The notes under the pieces were generated by a model. The model was not told the DNA's origin. It was given only the letters and a program-made list of their open reading frames with translations, and did not search any database. 5,906 nucleotides of DNA from Comamonadaceae bacterium. GTDB taxonomy: Bacteria; Pseudomonadota; Gammaproteobacteria; Burkholderiales; Burkholderiaceae_C. The stretch spans positions 1 through 5,906 of the forward strand of contig CANHGF010000176.1 of assembly GCA_947460065.1 (NCBI GenBank). The letters run 5' to 3'. Shown here piece by piece: positions 1-3,751 of the stretch. A program made the position numbers and the translations under genes. Within the stretch, counting starts at the first letter, position 1, and each line of letters starts with the position of its first letter.

Positions 1-51
1 GGTGGAAACGCTCTGGTCGATATAGAAATAAGGGAACCGTGATGCCTCTAG

Positions 52-183
52 CCAAGCCTGAAAATGGGCTTCGGCCTCCTGGCCGCGCGCGCCGGCAAAA
101 TCGGCGATGGCAAGATTTTCGTGACGGCGGTCGAGCGTGTGGTTCGCATACGTACCGGCGAGCAGGACGAGTCGGCAGTTTGA
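52..183 (+). pseudogene. glnB: PII nitrogen regulatory protein, C-terminal remnant
   Basis: The frame ending at TGA 181-183 encodes [20 protein letters not shown] followed by [12 protein letters not shown]. This contains the PII C-terminal signature G-D-G-K-I-F and the usual R-I-R-T-G-E tail. PII proteins are trimeric cytoplasmic sensors of 2-oxoglutarate and ATP/ADP that control nitrogen assimilation; they are about 112 residues long, so some 70 upstream residues should be present here or left of the window. Instead, recognisable homology starts only near base 79-82. The same frame has stops at 40-42 (TGA) and 49-51 (TAG), and none of the three plus frames over 1-75 resembles the PII middle region. 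Third positions are GC-rich from about 58 onward and poor before it. The gene may be truly truncated, or the left edge may be a rearrangement or assembly join. It converges on the LOG gene with 13 bases between stops. The family is clear; the pseudogene status is inferred. Confidence 0.72.
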
Positions 184-196
184 GTCGTTTCTAGGT

Positions 197-781
197 TCAG
201 ATTTGATCGAGTCCGGCCGCCCTGCTCAAGCCGGCCGATTGCACCAGGGACCTGAGCAGGCTCTCGGGCTCATCACCCACCTCGATCAGGCTCATTTGCC
301 AGGGACCCATGAATTCCTGGGCGACCGTGTGCTCCATGAAGCGCAGCAGCCCGTCATAGTGGCCCTTGTGGTTGAGCAGGCCCACCGGCTTATTGTGGTA
401 GCCCAGTTGACGCCAGGTCCAGACCTCAAAAAACTCCTCCAGAGTACCGATCCCGCCGGGTAGGGCCAAAAATGCGTCGGCCTCTTTGGCCATGATGCGC
501 TTGCGCTCATGCATGGTCTGCACGATGCGCAGCTCGGTGCAGCCGCGGTGGGCGTATTCCTTCTCGACCAGAGCCTGAGGAATCACGCCGAGCACCTGAG
601 CGCCGGCTTCCAGCGCTGCGTCGGCGACGATGCCCATCAGTCCGTTGTGGCCGCCGCCGTAGACCAGGCGGCCACCATGCAGTGCGATCCAGCGTCCCAC
701 GATCCGGGCCTGCTCAGCCCAGGCTGGGTCCAGGCCGGGCCGAGAACCGCAATAAACAGCCACCGAAAAATTCATTCTCAT
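197..781 (-). CDS. LOG family (TIGR00730) Rossmann-fold protein, putative cytokinin-riboside phosphoribohydrolase
   Basis: A 194-residue cytoplasmic protein of normal family length. It opens with the typical strand VAVYCGSRPG (residues 7-16), then YGGG-x-x-GLMG (41-50), ERK (92-94) and the hallmark PGGIGTLEEFFEVWTW (108-123), whose PGGxGTxxE core forms the nucleotide-binding and catalytic site of LOG enzymes. Characterised members cleave cytokinin riboside 5'-monophosphate or AMP-like nucleotides to the free base and ribose 5-phosphate; the bacterial role is often nucleotide salvage or unknown. The first ATG (781-779) overlaps the dgkA stop as ATGA, which suggests translational coupling. A second ATG at 775-773 (MNFSVAVYCG) has a better-spaced GGGGA five bases upstream and matches the usual family start, so the true protein may be two residues shorter. 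Last gene of the leftward cluster. The family is certain; the substrate here is not. Confidence 0.93.
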   Translation of the reverse strand: MRMNFSVAVYCGSRPGLDPAWAEQARIVGRWIALHGGRLVYGGGHNGLMGIVADAALEAGAQVLGVIPQALVEKEYAHRGCTELRIVQTMHERKRIMAKEADAFLALPGGIGTLEEFFEVWTWRQLGYHNKPVGLLNHKGHYDGLLRFMEHTVAQEFMGPWQMSLIEVGDEPESLLRSLVQSAGLSRAAGLDQI

Positions 782-1170
782 CCCCAGCGCGCCCAGAGGG
801 CGCTAATCCAAACGGCGATGCAAAGCAGCAGGCTGAGCAAGACGGCGGCGCTGCCCACATCTTTGGCTTGCTTGGACAGGTCATGCCAGGACCGATCGAT
901 CCGATCTACTGCTGCTTCAAGGCCGGTGTTGAGCAATTCGACAATCAGCACCAGCATCACAGAACCGGCCAGCAGGCTGATCTCTACCCAACCCTGTCCG
1001 AGCCAGAAGGAAGCGGGCAGCGCAAGGGCGGCTATGAAGATCTCCATCCTGAAGGCCGCCTGGGCCCAGGCTGTGCGAAGGCCCGCCAGGGAGTAGGTGA
1101 GGGCATGCCGCCATCTCTCCAGGCCCCTGCGGCGCTTGTGCTCCCGGGCAGCGTCTTCAATCTGCGTCAT
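778..1170 (-). CDS. dgkA: Diacylglycerol kinase (DgkA family), inner membrane
   Basis: A 130-residue protein, close to the family's usual 120-130. DgkA is a trimeric inner-membrane enzyme with three helices per subunit that phosphorylates diacylglycerol to phosphatidic acid during lipid recycling; some family members act on undecaprenol instead. Visible here are the surface-helix motif AAFRME (38-43), the core VELLNTGLEAAVDRI (77-91) with E78, N81, E85 and D89 matching E. coli E69, N72, E76 and D80, and KDVGSAAVLL (103-112) with the conserved Lys-Asp pair. Hydrophobic helices lie at about 44-58, 63-83 and 106-126. Oddity: the residue just before AAF is Q37, where E. coli DgkA has Glu28, a metal/ATP-site residue. 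The N-terminus is Arg-rich. The ATG lies 33 bases downstream of the RDD stop with no clear Shine-Dalgarno; its stop overlaps the LOG start (ATGA). Family assignment is firm; activity with Q37 is uncertain. Confidence 0.93.
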   Translation of the reverse strand: MTQIEDAAREHKRRRGLERWRHALTYSLAGLRTAWAQAAFRMEIFIAALALPASFWLGQGWVEISLLAGSVMLVLIVELLNTGLEAAVDRIDRSWHDLSKQAKDVGSAAVLLSLLLCIAVWISALWARWG

Positions 1171-1203
1171 TGGCGATCAGTGCTTGGGCTACTGTTGGCT
1201 CGG

Positions 1204-1743
1204 TCACATGATTTTGCGTACCGCAGCCTGATCTTGCACGGAGCTGATCAGGCGGGTGCGCGCCAGCACATCGTGCGGGAACTGTCTGTCCTTGTGCAGC
1301 CTGGCCGAGGCCGACCAGAAAATGACCCAGACGATCATGACGAGCAGGGAAAACCGGGCGTCCAAGTCCAGCAGCCAGACCAGCCCCAAGGGAGGCAGAA
1401 ACCAAAGCCAGCTCAGCAGATAGCGCGTCAGAGCCTGTATCTGGGTCAGCGGCCCGCCATCTCGCCGGACCACCCGGATGTGCCAGGTTTTCATCGCCAG
1501 GGTTTGGCCCCGGGCCCAAAACCAGACAAAGTAAATGCCCAGCACCAGGAAAAGGAAGGCTTGTTGCGGGTGGCGATTTTCCAGCGCATGCCGGGTCTGG
1601 CTCAGCGTGCTGAACAGGTAGTCGGCGATGAACACCACGCCGAAGAGCAGTATGCCTTCATAACACCAGCAGGCCAGGCGGCGCAGGATGGACGGAGTTG
1701 GTGCAGGTTCTGAGCTCACGGAGGGCGTGTTCGGGGTGGCCAA
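1204..1743 (-). CDS. RDD family integral membrane protein
   Basis: A 179-residue protein of unknown transport or accessory function in the inner membrane. After a Pro/Ser-rich tail (1-18), the RDD domain begins at ILRRLACWCYEG (19-30). The conserved Arg is at 21-22, and Glu29 sits where many RDD proteins carry Asp. Hydrophobic segments fall at about 28-46, 61-77, 106-125 and 130-146. The loop WARGQTLAMKTWHIRVVRRD (76-95) is the typical G-x-T-x-G/A-M-K motif, and PHDVLARTRL (156-165) is the C-terminal Asp motif. The sequence resembles the RDD proteins usual in Comamonadaceae. The start at 1743 is TTG (TTGGCCACC...). The frame is closed by TGA only five codons upstream and contains no ATG before the domain; a GTG at 1719-1717 is the alternative. 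It lies 60 bases downstream of the DUF3106 stop, without a recognisable terminator between them. Family confident, function unknown. Confidence 0.88.
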   Translation of the reverse strand: MATPNTPSVSSEPAPTPSILRRLACWCYEGILLFGVVFIADYLFSTLSQTRHALENRHPQQAFLFLVLGIYFVWFWARGQTLAMKTWHIRVVRRDGGPLTQIQALTRYLLSWLWFLPPLGLVWLLDLDARFSLLVMIVWVIFWSASARLHKDRQFPHDVLARTRLISSVQDQAAVRKIM

Positions 1744-1803
1744 AGCGGCGGTTTTTCAATGCCGGCCGACGTTTGGGTTGCCAGCGCGCGTGCGGGACGA
1801 AGT

Positions 1804-2457
1804 CTACTGGCTGCTCGAGCCTTCGGCAGCTTCAGCAGACTCACCCTGGGTTTCGGCGGGTTTTGTCGCCTTGGCGGTGTTCAGCGCTGGCACAACAGCG
1901 AGTTTTTGCGCAGGCACCGGTTGTACGGCCGGTGCGGCGCGCTGGGGCGTGGCCTTGGCCTGCTCGGCCAGCTTTCGGCGCTGCTCGGGTGGCAAAGCTT
2001 GGTAAGCCTGCCACTTGGCCAGCTTTTCGGCCGGGCTAAGCTCTCGCGCAACTTCGGCCGTCTTGCCAAAGTTCAGTCGGGCTTGCGCGCGCTCCTGTGG
2101 GCTTAAAGCGGCCCATTCGCGCATGCGCTGCTGCATCTTGGCCTGCTCGGTTTGTGGCAACGAAGAAAAATTACGTGAAACCTCCAACCATTTGCGCTGT
2201 TGCGCCGGGTTCATGCTGGGCCAACTTGAGGCCAGAGGCGCCAAGGCCTGCTGTTCGGCAGGGCTGAGGCGACTCCAGCCAGAAGATTTTGCATCGGATT
2301 TTTTAACCGTCGCTGGACTCTGCGGCGCAAGCGACCCAGGAGACTGAGCCCATGCGCCGAGGCTCAGCAACGTGACCAGCAAACCAAGCCAGGCGCCTCG
2401 GGCGCTGACTTTGGATGGGCTGCAGGCGTGCAAGCTCATGGCCTTGGTCAGCTTCAA
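1804..2457 (-). CDS. Exported DUF3106 protein with 18-residue repeat
   Basis: A 217-residue protein of unknown function, predicted to be exported to the periplasm. A basic N-region is followed by a hydrophobic core (about 22-34) and an AxA-type signal peptidase site (A35-W36-A37, cleavage before Q38). The mature part carries repeated aromatic-x-x-Leu/Met-x-Pro/Gln units: WSRLSPAEQQ (61), WPSMNPAQQ (79), FSSLPQTEQ (97), WAALSPQER (115), then less regular copies RELSPAEK (138) and YQALPPEQR (152). The first four are spaced exactly 18 residues apart. The tail (170-217) is Ala/Pro/Gln-rich and probably disordered. The content fits DUF3106. The longest start is TTG at 2457-2455, overlapping the DUF3619 stop as TTGA, which suggests coupling; an ATG at 2439-2437 (MSLHACS) keeps the signal peptide and may be the true start. 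It follows the sigma factor and DUF3619 genes, so a cell-envelope stress role is plausible but inferred. Confidence 0.83.
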   Translation of the reverse strand: MKLTKAMSLHACSPSKVSARGAWLGLLVTLLSLGAWAQSPGSLAPQSPATVKKSDAKSSGWSRLSPAEQQALAPLASSWPSMNPAQQRKWLEVSRNFSSLPQTEQAKMQQRMREWAALSPQERAQARLNFGKTAEVARELSPAEKLAKWQAYQALPPEQRRKLAEQAKATPQRAAPAVQPVPAQKLAVVPALNTAKATKPAETQGESAEAAEGSSSQ

Positions 2458-2879
2458 AGTTCGTCGGACTGCAGAAACTGCAGGAAGCCGGAGTCTGCAA
2501 AGGCTGCCGGCGGCAGCTCGTCAGTGAGCAAGGCCACATCGACCTCGGCCAGTTCGCGGGCGCGCATCTCGCTTTGGGCTTCGTTGATGCCCAGCATGCC
2601 AAACACCAGCAGGCACAGTGCCAGTGTGGAGCTCAGTCGCCCGAACCAGCCCATCTGCTCTTCGCCGCCCCAGGTCAGGCTGAGTTCACCGCCGCGGCTT
2701 GCCACCGCGACGGGGCGGCTCACCTCGACCTTGCGGCTGGCCAGGGCACGCTCGCGGGCCGCCCGCAGGCGCTCGGTTACATCATGGGGCAGCCCAGCGG
2801 CTCCTGCATTGAGCTGACCGGCCAAGCTCATACCCTGCCGGTCCATGAGCAGCTCTAATTGTCGATTTTTCTGGTTCAT
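2454..2879 (-). CDS. DUF3619 single-pass membrane protein, candidate anti-sigma factor
   Basis: A 141-residue protein. The N-terminal half (1-78) is charged and helical, with LPHDVTERLRAARERALASR (30-49). One hydrophobic segment at about 80-98 (FGRLSSTLALCLLVFGMLG) would cross the inner membrane, followed by a short tail with ELAEVDVALLTDELPPAAFADSGFLQFL (109-136) in which the acidic-Leu-Pro-Pro pattern stands out. This matches DUF3619, a family without a known function. Gene order directly after an ECF sigma gene, and a cytoplasmic domain, one membrane helix and a short outer tail, are what a membrane anti-sigma factor looks like. No zinc-binding H-x3-C-x2-C motif of ZAS anti-sigma factors is present, so that role is an inference. 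The ATG (2879-2877) overlaps the sigma stop as ATGA and has a good AAAGGA Shine-Dalgarno eight bases upstream. Its own stop overlaps the DUF3106 start. Confidence 0.86.
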   Translation of the reverse strand: MNQKNRQLELLMDRQGMSLAGQLNAGAAGLPHDVTERLRAARERALASRKVEVSRPVAVASRGGELSLTWGGEEQMGWFGRLSSTLALCLLVFGMLGINEAQSEMRARELAEVDVALLTDELPPAAFADSGFLQFLQSDEL

Positions 2880-3439
2880 TGCAAAAATCCTTTGGCCCTC
2901 AAGGCTTGGCTGAGCGCCTGTACTGCCCTGAAACAGTGCGTTTTGACACTGCCCTGGGAACAGCCCATGACCGCGGCTGTCTCAGCCAGGTCCATATCCT
3001 CCCAATAACGCATGAGGAAGGCTTCGCGTTGACGCGCCGGCAGTTCCATGATCGAGGATTCCAGGATTTTCAGGGTTTGTGATCGTTCCAGCGAGTCTTG
3101 GGCACTTTCCGTCCCTTCATGGCCCAGCAGGTCTTCCAGCATTTCCAGCGGATCGTCGTCCTCATTCCCGGCTGTGCCCAGATCGCTCAGATTGCTGATC
3201 AGGGCGTGCTGGGTCTTTTGCCGCCTGAACCAGTCCAAAATGGTATTGGTCAGGATACGCTGAAAAAGCATGGGCAGTTCGGCCGGGGGCTTGTCGCCGT
3301 AGTGCTGACTCAACTTCATCATGCTGTCTTGCACGATATCCAGCGCCGATTCTTCGTTCCTGACCTGGTAGAAGCTGCGCTTGAAGGCGCGCCGCTCCAC
3401 ACTGCGAAGAAAGTCGGACAGTTCTTTTTCGGTGGCCAA
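2876..3439 (-). CDS. ECF-type RNA polymerase sigma factor
   Basis: A 187-residue sigma-70 family protein with only regions 2 and 4. Sigma2 covers about 10-75: EESALDIVQDSMMKL (29-43) is region 2.2, which binds core polymerase, and NTILDWFRRQK (65-75) is region 2.4, which contacts the -10 element. An acidic, Asp/Glu-rich linker (92-118) follows. Sigma4 covers about 120-182, with LPARQREAFLMRYWEDM (133-149) and the helix-turn-helix LAETAAVMGCSQGSVKTHC (151-169) that reads the -35 element. Two cysteines (C160, C169) lie in this DNA-binding part. The start is TTG at 3439-3437: the frame is closed by TGA ten codons upstream, no ATG occurs before residue 40, and Burkholderiales homologues, as remembered, begin MAT-D/E-KELSDFL. 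No clear Shine-Dalgarno is seen, so expression may be low. The gene heads the leftward cluster and overlaps DUF3619 by four bases. Regulon and inducing signal are unknown. Confidence 0.93.
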   Translation of the reverse strand: MATEKELSDFLRSVERRAFKRSFYQVRNEESALDIVQDSMMKLSQHYGDKPPAELPMLFQRILTNTILDWFRRQKTQHALISNLSDLGTAGNEDDDPLEMLEDLLGHEGTESAQDSLERSQTLKILESSIMELPARQREAFLMRYWEDMDLAETAAVMGCSQGSVKTHCFRAVQALSQALRAKGFLQ

Positions 3440-3451
3440 GATAGGGTGTTT

Positions 3452-3495
3452 GCTGGCGCGCTGAATTCAAGCCAGCTTGCCTTGGGTGGCTGGCT
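3452..3495 (-). promoter_or_regulatory. Nested dyad symmetries upstream of the sigma start
   Basis: GCTGGC (3452-3457), its complement GCCAGC (3471-3476) and GCTGGC again (3489-3494, within GCTGGCT) alternate. The middle copy can pair with either neighbour: six bases with the left one, seven (AGCCAGC/GCTGGCT) with the right one. An 8-base palindrome TGAATTCA (3462-3469) lies between the first two. If transcribed leftward, the element sits about 13-56 bases upstream of the sigma TTG. It could be an operator or two mutually exclusive leader hairpins. No U-run follows in the minus direction. The symmetry is seen; the function is a guess. Confidence 0.3.
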
Positions 3496-3590
3496 CTTTT
3501 GGGGTGTCGATGACGCTGAGGCGATTATCTCATTGAGCTTGCGTCGACCCTGAGCCTGCTGACAGTGCTCAATAAGTGAGCGGTTTTTAA

Positions 3591-3599
3591 TGTCATAAT
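3591..3599 (+). promoter_or_regulatory. Candidate extended -10 element for ilvI
   Basis: TGTCATAAT matches the extended -10 consensus TGnTATAAT at all but one defined base. No good -35 hexamer lies 16-18 bases upstream, which an extended -10 can tolerate. Transcription would begin near 3606, giving an ilvI leader of about 145 bases. The call rests on sequence likeness alone. Confidence 0.33.
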
Positions 3600-3636
3600 C
3601 TACGGTTCTGTCAATCAGGCAAACGGGTCTGGATTC

Positions 3637-3657
3637 GGCCGATCATCAGATCGGGCC
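3637..3657 (+). promoter_or_regulatory. GC-rich hairpin in the ilvI leader
   Basis: GGCCGATC (3637-3644) pairs with GATCGG-CC (3649-3657) around the four-base loop ATCA, giving eight base pairs with one bulged G at 3655. It ends two bases before a possible leader ORF. No T-run follows, so it is not an intrinsic terminator by itself. It could be a leader RNA structure or a DNA-binding site. Confidence 0.3.
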
Positions 3658-3658
3658 C

Positions 3659-3706
3659 ATGGTCTCAGGCCTTAAGTTCCGAAGCCGCCCCACAAGGGTG
3701 TTCTGA
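3659..3706 (+). CDS. Possible 15-codon leader ORF upstream of ilvI
   Basis: ATG at 3659-3661 opens MVSGLKFRSRPTRVF and ends at TGA 3704-3706, 45 bases before ilvI. Position suggests a leader peptide, but there is no Shine-Dalgarno in front of the ATG. It has only two Val and one Leu codon and no run of Ile/Leu/Val codons as in classical ilv attenuators. A GCCCC/GGGGC pair (3687-3691 with 3707-3711) overlaps its end. It may well be chance. Confidence 0.15.
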   Translation: MVSGLKFRSRPTRVF

Positions 3707-3751
3707 GGGGCACCGAAGGTTTTTCGTCAGAGAAAATCGCAAAGGTTTATC

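Larger units (their letters stand above)
3440..3751. other. Divergent intergenic region between sigma factor and ilvI
   Basis: These 312 bases separate the leftward sigma gene from rightward ilvI and must hold the promoters of both. The half next to the sigma gene (3452-3495) has alternating inverted copies of GCTGGC. The middle (3571-3600) is AT-rich and contains the best plus-strand -10 candidate. The right third, the presumed ilvI leader, has a GC-rich hairpin, a 15-codon ORF and the ilvI Shine-Dalgarno AAAGG (3741-3745). No good sigma-70 or ECF-type promoter could be picked out for the minus strand, and no gene of ordinary length fits here. Confidence 0.6.

Noticed and set aside
184..196. 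Bidirectional terminator between the convergent glnB and LOG stops
   Set aside because: Only 13 bases separate the stops, and they hold no inverted repeat or T-run.
1..225. Minus-strand open frame with a protein-like translation running off the left edge
   Set aside because: It has no ATG, GTG or TTG inside the window and lies antisense to the well-supported PII C-terminus over 79-183. I could not assign it to a family, so it is mentioned only as part of the junction finding.
682..1713. Long plus-strand open frame of 343 codons
   Set aside because: It lies opposite dgkA and the RDD gene, is rich in Pro, Gln, Gly and Arg as expected for antisense of GC-rich coding DNA, and shows no recognisable domain.
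3470..3500. Possible rho-independent terminator: AGCCAGC/GCTGGCT stem followed by CTTTT on the plus strand
   Set aside because: The 12-base loop and the short T-run are weak, and no plus-strand gene ends upstream that would need it.
3720..3737. TTTTC/GAAAA inverted repeat just upstream of ilvI
   Set aside because: Only five mostly A-T pairs; unlikely to be stable or meaningful.
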